Source: QWHO01 sp039809865 (GTDB lineage Bacteria; Vulcanimicrobiota; Xenobia; Xenobiales; QWHO01). Taken from it: DNA of 64,000 nt. The stretch lies in NCBI GenBank assembly GCA_039809865.1, contig JBDHVW010000020.1, positions 35,833 through 99,832 on the forward strand. The letters are read 5' to 3'. Below the pieces are notes generated by a model. It saw only the letters and a program-made list of their open reading frames with translations. It did not search any database and was not told the origin of the DNA. Made by a program: the position numbers and the translations under genes. Shown piece after piece: positions 24,701 through 32,710 of the stretch (its first letter is position 1; the number at the start of each line of letters is the position of its first letter).

Positions 24701-26671
24701 TCAGGCTTTGTCCTGCAGGTTGTTGTTGGCCCAGTGGCCGTAGGCGGCCATCGCCCACTTGGTGGAGGCGGGCTGGTTGGAGAGCTCGATGTTGTCGCGG
24801 ATCTCTTTGTAGTTGGTGTAGACGCCATACACGTTCTTGATCCAGGGGGAGAAGAACGTCAGCATACCGGCGGTGGCGCCGATGCCGTGCAGGGCGGGGT
24901 TCACGTAGCTCAAGTTGGCCACGGCCTTCAGGCCGGCCGTGCCCACATCGAAGGCGGCGCTGACGGCCGCATCGGTGTCCTGCAGCTCGGTGACCGCGTA
25001 GTTGATGTTCTTGGCCGCGTTGACCGCGTCGTAAGCCGCACCCGCGACGCCCACGTAAGGCGTCCAGGCGGCCGGGATGCCCATGAATCCCGAGGCGTGC
25101 TCGGCGCCGCGCCAGGCGTTGATGGCGTTGAACCAGCCCGCCATCGAGGCGATGCTGCCCACCAGTTGGAGCTTCGGTCCGTGCTTGCCGGAGAGGTCGC
25201 TCCACTTGTCCAGCGCGTTCTCCGAGAAGCCCAGCTTCTTCATCGCGTTGTTGAAGCCGGAATCCTTGGCGCCCAGCGTGAGGACGTCATCCCAGGCGGT
25301 GTCCTGAGCGAACTTGGTGCTGCCGTAGTCGGCGTCCTTCACCGAGCGGTTGGCCGTGGGCGTGCCGTCGGGGCGGAAATAGCCGTAGTGCGTGGGCGCG
25401 AACACCGAGATGCCGTGCGCGTTCTTCACATACTTGCCGACCGCGGCGTCACCCACCGTGGAGGCCTCGATGGCGTCCATCGCGGCCTGCGCGGCAGCCT
25501 TCACGCCGGCATCGGTGATCTCCGGGTCTTCCTTCACCAGGCGGGCGAAGTCGAAGGCGTCGCGCTCGTTCTGGTAGGCCACGTTCTTGGAACGGCCCTG
25601 GAAATCTTGAGCGTAGTCCAGCAGGTGGTTGATCTTGTCGCCCGAGATGCCGGCCGCCAGGATCTTCTGGGAGAGGTCATCCCAGGTCTGCTTCACCGCG
25701 TCCATCTTGTTGAGGTCGATGGCCGAAATCGTGCTCGAGATGGCCGCGTTGCCGGAGCCCATCGAGTTCATCAAGCACCACATCCGCGTCATCGTGAGCG
25801 GGTCCTGCACGTGGTCCTGGTTGAGGTTCTTGATCTCGTTGGCGATCTGGCCGATGAACATGCCGCCGCCGGCCTGGATGCCCTGGGAGCCAATCATGTA
25901 GTTGGCGCCGTCCTTCAGCTCGTAGGCCAGCTCCATGCTGGTCGTGGTCGAGCCGTCGATGGCCACCACGTCGATCTTCTTGCCGGTGGCGGCGGCGATG
26001 TCCGAGAACACCTGGCCGACCTCGGAGGGCTTCATCTTGGAGCCGTGGATCTCGTCGTTCATCATGCCCGACAGACCGGCCGAGGGGCCCTGCATCACGA
26101 CCATGTAGTGCTTGGCCGGGTAAGCCGCCATACCCCACTCCAGGAACTCCTTGAGGGTCTCGGCTTTGCCCATGTTCTTGTCGCCCAGGTCCTGGATGAC
26201 CGGGGACTCGATCTTCTTGGAGCTGCCCGGCATCCAGCCGAGGAGCGCGGTGGAGATGATCACGTCGGGCGTGAGCTTCTCGCCGTTGTGGACCATGTTG
26301 TAGCGGCGGGTGCCCGTCCAGTCGCCCTTCCACTTGTCGAACAGTCCGGGGCCGCGCGAGGCCTGGGCGACCCAGTTGATGTTCTTGTCGGAGCCGACAT
26401 ACTCGAGCTGGCGCAGGTTGCTGACCACCGAGGTGGAGAGGCCGTTGTTGCCGTTCATATACATCAGCACGGTCCACTCCTTCTCGGGCTCGAGAGGGGT
26501 GACCGCGGGCTTGCCGCTCGCGGCGGGTTGCTGCTGGGCAGGAGCCTGCTGCGGCTGCTGCTGCGCGGCTGCGGGCGCGCCGGCGCCGATGGGCTTGGGT
26601 TTACCCTGCCCCGCTCCGATGCGGCGACCTTCCGCTAAGTTGAGAGCCGATGCGGCTACGCTGACGTTCAT
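24701..26671 (-). CDS. Clostripain-family (C11) pseudoprotease
   Basis: 656 residues from ATG 26671 with GGGAGG nine bases upstream. A leader-like N-terminus (MNVSVAASALNLAEGRR) and a Gln/Ala/Pro-rich stretch (about 20-60) precede the C11 core, which opens EWTVLMYMNGNNGL. The family's catalytic His sits in a W-N/D-H-G motif, and here the aligned sequence is VVMQGPSAGLSG, with Gln194. The catalytic Cys normally lies in DACLM, and here it reads IDGSTTTSMELAYEL, with Ser241. Both dyad residues are therefore replaced. The C-terminal 250 residues are helical and end in two possible hydrophobic segments. There is no signal peptide. It is probably a binding or regulatory protein. Confidence 0.75.
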   Translation of the reverse strand: MNVSVAASALNLAEGRRIGAGQGKPKPIGAGAPAAAQQQPQQAPAQQQPAASGKPAVTPLEPEKEWTVLMYMNGNNGLSTSVVSNLRQLEYVGSDKNINWVAQASRGPGLFDKWKGDWTGTRRYNMVHNGEKLTPDVIISTALLGWMPGSSKKIESPVIQDLGDKNMGKAETLKEFLEWGMAAYPAKHYMVVMQGPSAGLSGMMNDEIHGSKMKPSEVGQVFSDIAAATGKKIDVVAIDGSTTTSMELAYELKDGANYMIGSQGIQAGGGMFIGQIANEIKNLNQDHVQDPLTMTRMWCLMNSMGSGNAAISSTISAIDLNKMDAVKQTWDDLSQKILAAGISGDKINHLLDYAQDFQGRSKNVAYQNERDAFDFARLVKEDPEITDAGVKAAAQAAMDAIEASTVGDAAVGKYVKNAHGISVFAPTHYGYFRPDGTPTANRSVKDADYGSTKFAQDTAWDDVLTLGAKDSGFNNAMKKLGFSENALDKWSDLSGKHGPKLQLVGSIASMAGWFNAINAWRGAEHASGFMGIPAAWTPYVGVAGAAYDAVNAAKNINYAVTELQDTDAAVSAAFDVGTAGLKAVANLSYVNPALHGIGATAGMLTFFSPWIKNVYGVYTNYKEIRDNIELSNQPASTKWAMAAYGHWANNNLQDKA

Positions 26672-26699
26672 GACGGGCCTCCCTGATCTGACTGCGAGG

Positions 26700-26705
26700 A
26701 TTATA
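26700..26705 (-). promoter_or_regulatory. -10 element of the pseudoprotease gene
   Basis: Read on the minus strand this is a perfect TATAAT, 28 bases before ATG 26671. The sequence 17 bases further upstream (CTTCCC) is a poor -35 match, so the promoter may depend on the strong -10 or on an activator. Confidence 0.5.
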
Positions 26706-26738
26706 TGCGCCGCTCGCGCCAGGGAAGTTGCGGTCATG

Positions 26739-27311
26739 TTAACGGGGCACCGGAGTGGGTGCAGCGGGATCGGGGACCTCCACCAGGATCGGGACGTAGT
26801 CGGTCTGCTCGTACAGCCAGCGCAGCGCCTCGCGATCGCGGGCCGACAGGCGCGTGGCCTCCAGGGGCTGGCGGCGGTTCACCACCACGTCGAACATCAC
26901 GTCGCGCGCATCCAGGCTGTGCTCCAGCCCCAGACAGTGCCCCAGCTCCTGCATCAGCACGCGCGCCCGCACCCCGTCGGTGACGCGCCAGGTGCCGTCC
27001 ACGCTGATGCCGGTCACCAGCAGGTAGCCCATCACCGGGTTCCACCAGACCGCACCCGCCTTGCCCCGCGGGAGGCGATCGGGGGACCAGGTCACCACGA
27101 TGTCCGCCTCCTCGCGAGGCACGCTGCGAAACAGGGTGCCGCAGGTGTTCCACTGCGCCAGGCAATAGTCGAACACGCGTGCCTGCGCGGGATCGTCCGA
27201 GTAGAGCCGGATCGGCAGCATCTCGGGACGCCAGTGGGCGGGCTTGTCGAATTGCCGCATGACCTCGTAGCCCGGCGGCAGCGCCAGGGCCAGGAGCAGC
27301 AGCAGAATCAC
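26739..27311 (-). CDS. Matrixin-like zinc metalloprotease homolog with altered metal site
   Basis: 190 residues from GTG 27311 (VILLLLLALALPPGYE, a signal peptide or anchor). The metzincin region reads MQELGHCLGLEHS with DVMF eight residues later (Met139 as the Met-turn). His125, Glu122 and His131 fit HExxHxxGxxH, but the first His is Gln121. The rest is a small protease-like fold with two Cys (Cys50, Cys57). An ATG six codons upstream has the better ribosome site (GGAGGAA) but runs into a stop after five codons in another frame, so the signal sequence may have suffered a frameshift. It is either inactive or an unusual zinc site. Confidence 0.65.
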   Translation of the reverse strand: MILLLLLALALPPGYEVMRQFDKPAHWRPEMLPIRLYSDDPAQARVFDYCLAQWNTCGTLFRSVPREEADIVVTWSPDRLPRGKAGAVWWNPVMGYLLVTGISVDGTWRVTDGVRARVLMQELGHCLGLEHSLDARDVMFDVVVNRRQPLEATRLSARDREALRWLYEQTDYVPILVEVPDPAAPTPVPR

Positions 27312-27380
27312 ACCATCAGCACCATGCGGAACCGATTCCTCCGGAGGAGTTGCTTCCCGTCGGTCCCGAAGGCCCCCTCT

Positions 27381-27740
27381 ATGAGCAAGATTGGCTGGCT
27401 TGATTTGACCGTGCAGGACGCCTCCACCCTGTGCGACTTCTACTCTCAGGTGGCGGGTTACGACAAGATGGGCATCTCGATGGGCGATTACGAAGATTAT
27501 TGCCTGACGGCCGAAGACGGCGCTGTGGCGGGGGTCTGCCACGCCCGAGGAGGTAACGCCGACCTTCCCCCGATGTGGATCCCCTATTTCCTGGTGGACA
27601 AGCTCGAAGAGCGGTTGGAAACCTTGAAGGCCAAAGGCGGGACGCCCATCGGCGGCATCCGGGGCGGTCACGGGGCGGACAAGTTCGTGGTCTTCAAAGA
27701 TCCGGCCGGAGCGGTGGCGGCACTCTACCAGAAGGGATGA
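27381..27740 (+). CDS. VOC (glyoxalase/bleomycin-resistance fold) protein
   Basis: 119 residues from ATG 27381 (MSKIGWLDLTVQDASTLCDF). Two beta-alpha-beta-beta-beta units follow: SQVAGYDKMGISMGDYEDYC, and WIPYFLVDKLEERLETLKAK with VVFKDPAGAVAALYQK at the end. The family uses metal-binding His and Glu positions at the strand ends. Here candidates include CHARGG and DPAGAVAALY, but not all four ligands are obvious. It overlaps the start of the glucosidase-like gene by ATGA, so the two are translationally coupled. Substrate unknown. Confidence 0.8.
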   Translation: MSKIGWLDLTVQDASTLCDFYSQVAGYDKMGISMGDYEDYCLTAEDGAVAGVCHARGGNADLPPMWIPYFLVDKLEERLETLKAKGGTPIGGIRGGHGADKFVVFKDPAGAVAALYQKG

Positions 27741-30226
27741 GGCTGCTCCTGGCATTGCTGCTCCTCCTGACGCCCGCTATTGCCCAGGAGAGCGGGCTCG
27801 AGCTGAGCCGGCCCATCCACGCCGGCACGTTCATGGACGTCTGTGGTCCGCGGGCCGCGGTGTTCGGCTATGAGGGGCGCAAGCTCGAAGTCTGGGTCTA
27901 CCCCATGAAGGTGCTCGAGGACTTCCAGCTCAGCTTCTCGCTGGAAGGCTATCCCACGCCGATTCCGTCGACCGAGCTGGTGAAGACCATCACGGTGCGC
28001 CCCGAGGCCACCATCCTCACTTACTCGCACAGCGCCTTCACGGTGACGCAGACGATCTTCGCCTCGCGCCACGAGCCCGGCGTGGCCATGCTGTTGGACG
28101 TGGACAGCGTGCTGCCCATGACCATCACGGGCGAGTTCCGGCCGCGCCTCAAGCTGATGTGGCCCGCGGGCGTGCAGACCGGCAATCTCGGCTTTGCCGA
28201 CGGTCGCTATACGCTGACCGAAGAGGCGGGCAAGTTCGCCGCCGTCATCGCCTGTCCCGGCTCGCAGGACGTGACCATCATGCCCTACCAGGAGGAGCCG
28301 CGCGACCAGCCGGCGCGCTTTCTGGTCCAGGTGCCGGTGGGGAGTCGCACGGTGCCGATCGTGGTCACCGGCAGCGTGAAGGGGCTCGCGGACGCACGGG
28401 CCGCCAATGACCGCTTGCTCAACGGCCTTCAGGCCGATTACGCCGCCAACGTGGCCTATTACAAGAAGCTTCTGTTTGACACGGTCCAGGTCACCACGCC
28501 CGATCGGGCCCTGAACGAGGCCTACCAGTGGGCCAAGGTGGGCATCGACAAAGGTCTGGTGGTCAACCCTTACCTGGGCACGGGCCTGGTGGCGGGGTTC
28601 CGCACCAGCGGCGACTCGGAGCGTCCCGGCTACGCCTGGTTCTTCGGGCGCGACGCCCTCTGGACGGTGCTGGCCACCACGGCCTACGGCGACTTCAACA
28701 CGACCCGCACGGCGATCAGGTTCCTACGGCAGTTCCAGCGCGAGGACGGTAAGATCCCCCACGAGATTTCGCAGAGCGCCACGCTGGTGGACTGGTGGAA
28801 GGGCTACCCGTTTGCGTGGGCATCAGCCGACGCCACCCCGCTTTTCGTGATCGCGCTGGGCGACTACTACGAGGCCAGCGGCGACCGGGCGTTCCTGGAC
28901 GAGAACTGGGAGGCGGCGGTCAAGGCCTGGCGCTTCACCGCCGCGACCTACAGCGACGGCCTGGTGCGCAACACCGGCGTGGGCCACGCCTGGGTCGAGG
29001 GCGGAGCGCTCTATCCGCCTGACCAGGAGCTGTATCTGCAGGGCTGCTGGGTGCAGGCCTGCAACGCCCTGGCGATGATGGCGGCGGCGCGCGGGGACTC
29101 CGCATTGGCAGCCACAGCGAAGCAGCGTGCCGAGGAGACCCTGAAGGCAGTGGAGGCCCGCTACTGGCTGGGCAGCTATTACGCGTTCAGCCTGGACAAG
29201 CCGCACAAGGCCAGGACCGCCGAGCCCGGGCCTTATCTGGCCCGGCGCCAGGCGCGCCTGAACGAGCTGGCCGCCGGCGGTCCGGTGGCCGAGGACACGG
29301 TGCTGCCCGCGGTGCCGCTCTGGTGGGGTCTGCTCGACCCGGTCCGCGCCCAGTCCGAGCTCGACCACCTGGGCTCGCGCGCGATGGCCACCGACTGGGG
29401 CCATCGCATCATCGCCAACACTTCGAAACTCTACGACCCGCTCAGCTACCACTACGGCAGCGTGTGGCCGCTCTTCACGGGCTGGGTCAGCATGGCCGCC
29501 TACCGCTACGGGCGCGCCCACGTGGGCTGGCAGGCCCTGGAGGCCAACGTGCAGCTCACCACCAGCGGCGCGCTGGGCTACGTGACCGAGCTGATCTCGG
29601 GCGACTTCAACGCCGCCTTCGGACGCTCGTCCCACGCCCAGGTGTGGTCGCAGGCGATGGTGGCCACTCCCGTCGTGCGGGGGATGCTGGGACTGAGCGT
29701 TGACCGGGGCGGCGGCCACGTTACGTTTGCGCCTCAACCGCTGGCGAGCTGGCCATCGGTCACGGTGGACCGCGTGCCGGTCGTGGGGGGCCATATCAAG
29801 CTCACCTACCTTCGTCAGGGCGGCGACCGCATCATCCGCTGGGAATCCAAGACCTCGGCACTCGCTTTGACCCTGGGCGTCTGGCTGCCGCGCGATGCGG
29901 TGCTGAGCTCGCCCGCCGTAAAGGGCGTACCCCTGGGTGATGGGGTGCGCTACCTGGTGGAGTTGCCGCAGGCCTCCGCCCGAGGCGAGGTCCGCTTCGT
30001 GGCCACCCCCGGCACCGACGTGGCCGTGCATCACACGGCCCCTTCGCAGGGCCAGGCCAACACGGGCCTCAGCGTGCTCCGCAGCGAGGCCACCGCGAAT
30101 GGCCTTCGATTACTGCTGGAGGGCAAACCCGGCAAGACCTACCGGGTGGACCTGGTGGGACAAGAGCCCCGCGAGCTCGAGCTCAAGTTGGACACCCAGC
30201 ATCAGGAGGTGCTGATCCCTCGATGA
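27737..30226 (+). CDS. Secreted amylo-alpha-1,6-glucosidase (glycogen debranching GDE-C-like) enzyme
   Basis: 829 residues. The signal peptide RLLLALLLLLTPAIAQ ends near residue 16. The N-terminal 250 residues are beta-sandwich-like. The catalytic (alpha/alpha)6 toroid follows, with RPGYAWFFGRDALWTVLATT, QREDGKIPHEISQSATLVDW, ASADATPLFVIALGDYYE and YHYGSVWPLFTGWVSMAAYR. The FFGRD and DATP segments are the hallmark of the GDE C-terminal/GH133-type domain that removes alpha-1,6-linked glucose. A C-terminal beta domain (about 660-829) completes it. Export is unusual for glycogen debranching, so it may act on environmental alpha-glucans (inference). The start overlaps the VOC gene by four bases. 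Confidence 0.85.
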   Translation: MRLLLALLLLLTPAIAQESGLELSRPIHAGTFMDVCGPRAAVFGYEGRKLEVWVYPMKVLEDFQLSFSLEGYPTPIPSTELVKTITVRPEATILTYSHSAFTVTQTIFASRHEPGVAMLLDVDSVLPMTITGEFRPRLKLMWPAGVQTGNLGFADGRYTLTEEAGKFAAVIACPGSQDVTIMPYQEEPRDQPARFLVQVPVGSRTVPIVVTGSVKGLADARAANDRLLNGLQADYAANVAYYKKLLFDTVQVTTPDRALNEAYQWAKVGIDKGLVVNPYLGTGLVAGFRTSGDSERPGYAWFFGRDALWTVLATTAYGDFNTTRTAIRFLRQFQREDGKIPHEISQSATLVDWWKGYPFAWASADATPLFVIALGDYYEASGDRAFLDENWEAAVKAWRFTAATYSDGLVRNTGVGHAWVEGGALYPPDQELYLQGCWVQACNALAMMAAARGDSALAATAKQRAEETLKAVEARYWLGSYYAFSLDKPHKARTAEPGPYLARRQARLNELAAGGPVAEDTVLPAVPLWWGLLDPVRAQSELDHLGSRAMATDWGHRIIANTSKLYDPLSYHYGSVWPLFTGWVSMAAYRYGRAHVGWQALEANVQLTTSGALGYVTELISGDFNAAFGRSSHAQVWSQAMVATPVVRGMLGLSVDRGGGHVTFAPQPLASWPSVTVDRVPVVGGHIKLTYLRQGGDRIIRWESKTSALALTLGVWLPRDAVLSSPAVKGVPLGDGVRYLVELPQASARGEVRFVATPGTDVAVHHTAPSQGQANTGLSVLRSEATANGLRLLLEGKPGKTYRVDLVGQEPRELELKLDTQHQEVLIPR

Positions 30227-30402
30227 GATGGCTGATTCTGTTGCTGTTGTTGGCACTGCCAGCCAAGCTGGTTCGGTCGGGCGCCAGGTTACCCGACTTC
30301 CAGGCCGGCTACGTGCAGTGGAAGTCGGCTCACGGCGGCGTCTTCGACCTCCCGGTGGCTGCCATCGTCGCGGGTATCGCGAAGACGCTTCAGCAACCCT
30401 AA
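30223..30402 (+). CDS. Small exported peptide (59 residues), putative
   Basis: ATG 30223 overlaps the glucosidase stop by four bases (ATGA), which implies coupling. The product MRWLILLLLLALPAKLV is a signal peptide, followed by about 40 residues (FQAGYVQWKSAHGGVFDLPV). The last four bases overlap the end of the convergent serpin gene. It may be a truncated gene, because the mature part is short and has no recognisable motif. Confidence 0.45.
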   Translation: MRWLILLLLLALPAKLVRSGARLPDFQAGYVQWKSAHGGVFDLPVAAIVAGIAKTLQQP

Positions 30403-31469
30403 GGCTTCTCCAGCCTTCCCATGAACAGGATCGTCCCCGTCTTGTTCTCGCGAATCGCGTAGAGGAACGGGTGATCGCAGGTGAAGCGCTCCGTGCGGGG
30501 CATGCCTCTCTCGACGACCACGACGGCCGTGGCCGCGGCGGCCTCGGTGCCTTCCTCGTTGACCTCGACCACGGCCTGGTGGACGATCATCCCGACCTTC
30601 AGGTTGCGCTGCCCGTTCATGCCCGACAGGTCGGCAGAGTCATCGAACACGGACTTCATTCCCAGCGCCTTCAGGGCTGGTACCGGGTCCACGCGCAAGG
30701 ATGTCTGGAAGCGGGGCAGCCTCACACTGACCTCTTGCGGAGTCAGCTCGGAGGTCCACTTGCTCCAGTTGGCCGTCAGCTTCTTCTCGAGCGCCGGAAG
30801 CCCGTCGCGCTGCGTGGGGAGCAGGATGACCATGCTCAGATCATCCCCCTTGTACGGCATCGCCAGCACTTGCAGGTCGGGCAGTTTGGCATAGGCAAAC
30901 TCGGAAGAAAGGGCCATCAGCTTCGCTTTGACGGACTGCCTGGTGGACACCCAGAACTCCCCGTCGCAGGTGACCTTGGGGTCGAAACCGGTTTTCCAGG
31001 CGCCCTTGAAGTAGATGGCGTTGGTCAGGACCAGCCGGGCGTTGGCCGGGAGCTTCTTCAGCAACTCCGGGATCTTGCCGTGGGTCTTTTGGGACACCCA
31101 GGCATTGATGGTCTTGACGGCCGAGTCGTCGAGGACAAGCGTGACGGCGTCGGCTCCGAACTTCTTCGACAGCGTCTCGAGGTAGGCCGGGAGGAGCTTC
31201 GTGCCCACCCAGGCGCGGTTGGCGATCTCCAGAGTGGCCTTCGTCACCGGCTTGGCGGGCACGGGGCCCAGCACTTTCTCCATCTCGGAGAGCGTTTGGC
31301 CGCGCGCCCCCGCCTCCACCATGGCCAGTGCCACGGACAGGCTGTAGGGCGAGTAGAAGAAGTTCCCCTTCGTCTCGGAGGACAACCGGGCATACATGTC
31401 CAGGGCGAAGTCCGCCCGGGCGGGGAGCAGCAAGAGTGCGGTCAGGAGAAATGAAGCGACGATCCTCAT
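30399..31469 (-). CDS. Secreted serpin, inhibitory type
   Basis: 356 residues with a signal peptide (RIVASFLLTALLLLPARADF). The serpin fold is clear: FFYSPYSLSVALAMVEAGA, NARLVLTNAIYFKGAWKTGF, LAMPYKGDDLSMVILLP and the end FTCDHPFLYAIRENKTGTIL. The hinge of the reactive loop is EEGTEAAAAT (305-314), the small-residue pattern required for inhibitors. Counting from P17 gives P1 Arg321 and P1' Gly322, suggesting a trypsin-like target. Bacterial serpins are uncommon and usually exported to block foreign or self proteases. The gene is shorter than animal serpins, as in other bacteria. Confidence 0.92.
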   Translation of the reverse strand: MRIVASFLLTALLLLPARADFALDMYARLSSETKGNFFYSPYSLSVALAMVEAGARGQTLSEMEKVLGPVPAKPVTKATLEIANRAWVGTKLLPAYLETLSKKFGADAVTLVLDDSAVKTINAWVSQKTHGKIPELLKKLPANARLVLTNAIYFKGAWKTGFDPKVTCDGEFWVSTRQSVKAKLMALSSEFAYAKLPDLQVLAMPYKGDDLSMVILLPTQRDGLPALEKKLTANWSKWTSELTPQEVSVRLPRFQTSLRVDPVPALKALGMKSVFDDSADLSGMNGQRNLKVGMIVHQAVVEVNEEGTEAAAATAVVVVERGMPRTERFTCDHPFLYAIRENKTGTILFMGRLEKP

Positions 31470-31502
31470 ACTGGGATCGTCGTCATCGGGACCAGAAATC
31501 TT

Positions 31503-31649
31503 CTAACCGCGTTGCAGGCGGCGAAGAGCCAGGCGCGACTTGAGCGTGGTCTGGCGCCGGGCGGCGCGGCGGTCGCCCTGCTGGGCCAGCTTGTAGTCAG
31601 AAGGAGCGGTGCGCTCGTGGAAGTTGGCGGCGTAGGCGATGTTCGTCAT
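31503..31649 (-). CDS. Small basic peptide (48 residues), putative
   Basis: ATG 31649 to TAG 31503-31505. The product (MTNIAYAANFHERTAPSDYK onward) is rich in Arg and Gln, with a basic C-terminal helix (RQTTLKSRLALRRLQRG). No ribosome site, but a TAGGGT hexamer lies exactly six bases before the ATG. It sits in the gap between the serpin gene and the next gene on the same strand. It could be a ribosome- or RNA-associated small protein, but there is no direct evidence. Confidence 0.45.
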   Translation of the reverse strand: MTNIAYAANFHERTAPSDYKLAQQGDRRAARRQTTLKSRLALRRLQRG

Positions 31650-31655
31650 CCATGC

Positions 31656-31661
31656 ACCCTA
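31656..31661 (-). promoter_or_regulatory. -10-like TAGGGT six bases before a small gene
   Basis: Minus-strand TAGGGT, then GCATGG, then ATG 31649. The spacing is the same as at four other genes without ribosome sites. Confidence 0.4.
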
Positions 31662-31683
31662 ACAGTCGGTCCTCAAAAAAAGT

Positions 31684-32082
31684 TCACCGGCCCGCCTCGT
31701 ACCATTGCCGGGGTATGAACAAAATGTGTCCGGAAGGTGCGATCAGCCGGGCGCCCTGGTCGCTCCACTCGACCTGGCAGGCCTTTATGTCCTTCTCGAC
31801 TTCCATCGAGGTGAAGCTGTAGTCGATCCAGTGGCCGTAGACCGGCTCGGGCTGGCGTCCCACGTAGATCCCGTAGCGCGGACGAACGGAGAGCGGGAAA
31901 CCTCGATAATCGGTGTCGCTCTCCACGACCGCCAGCGTGAATTGCTTGTCGGGCGAGGTCCAGGACTGGATGACCCGCAGCGAGGGCCGCGTGCAAACGA
32001 ACAGGGTCACGATTCCCGTGAGGGCCATCAGGCACATGACCAGGAGCGCCAGGCCGAGTTTGGAGAAGGTCTCTGGACGCAT
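31684..32082 (-). CDS. Single-pass membrane protein, hypothetical
   Basis: 132 residues from ATG 32082, preceded by a GGAAG ribosome site. One N-terminal helix (GLALLVMCLMALTGIVTLFV, about 10-29) anchors a roughly 95-residue extracytoplasmic beta domain (FTLAVVESDTDYRGFPLSVR, YGIYVGRQPEPVYGHWIDYS). The sequence ends in a short IPRQWYEAGR. It has the look of a small periplasmic sensor or structural domain. Its start codon overlaps the start codon of the divergent PAS gene by two bases. Family unknown. Confidence 0.65.
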   Translation of the reverse strand: MRPETFSKLGLALLVMCLMALTGIVTLFVCTRPSLRVIQSWTSPDKQFTLAVVESDTDYRGFPLSVRPRYGIYVGRQPEPVYGHWIDYSFTSMEVEKDIKACQVEWSDQGARLIAPSGHILFIPRQWYEAGR

Positions 32083-32710
32083 GAGTGAGGACTTCCTTCG
32101 GCCAGCCCTGGACCAATGCCCTGCCAGCCTGGTCGTCACCGATCGCGAGGGGCACATCCGCTACGTCAACCGTTCGTTCGAGCGCTGCACCGGCTACGCG
32201 GCCGAGGACTGCCTGGGCAAGAATCCCCGGGTGCTCAAGTCGGGGCATCACCCCAAACCCTTTTACACCGCGCTCTGGAACACGATCCTGGGAGGAGGCG
32301 TCTGGTCCGGAGAGCTGCTGAACAAGCGCCGAAATGGCGAGCGCTACTGGGAATCGGCCCTGATCGGACCGGTCTACGAGCAGGGGGCCATCACCCATTT
32401 CGTGGCCGTCAAGCAGGAGGTCGGGCCTCTCAAGCAGGCCGCGGCCCGGCTGAACTGGCTGCTGGAGAGCATCAGCGAGGGCTTTCTGGAAGTCGATGCC
32501 GAGGGGGTGGTGACCGCGGCCAACTCGGGCGCCGCGCGACGGCTGGGTTACGAGCGTCCCGACGAGTTGCTCGGCCAGTCCCCGGTCGTGGAGCTGGGTG
32601 AAGGTCAGGTCCACCTGCGCGGCCGGGACCAAAGCGTGCAGGCTCACCCGGCGCGGCTCGGCCCTCCCGGGGCCCCCCGGCGCATTCTGCTGACTAGTCC
32701 CAGCCCTTGA
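32081..32710 (+). CDS. PAS-domain protein without output domain
   Basis: 209 residues from ATG 32081 with GGAGAAGG ten bases upstream. The first PAS domain (about 5-120) is canonical: LDQCPASLVVTDREGHIRYV, NRSFERCTGYAAEDCLGKNP, then LLNKRRNGERYWESALIGPV with the PAC-like HFVAVKQEV. A second, shorter PAS-like domain follows (LLESISEGFLEVDAEGVVTA). There is no kinase, GGDEF or HTH domain, so it must signal through a partner or simply bind a ligand. The 3' end overlaps the convergent pilin-like gene by 17 bases. Confidence 0.85.
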   Translation: MSEDFLRPALDQCPASLVVTDREGHIRYVNRSFERCTGYAAEDCLGKNPRVLKSGHHPKPFYTALWNTILGGGVWSGELLNKRRNGERYWESALIGPVYEQGAITHFVAVKQEVGPLKQAAARLNWLLESISEGFLEVDAEGVVTAANSGAARRLGYERPDELLGQSPVVELGEGQVHLRGRDQSVQAHPARLGPPGAPRRILLTSPSP

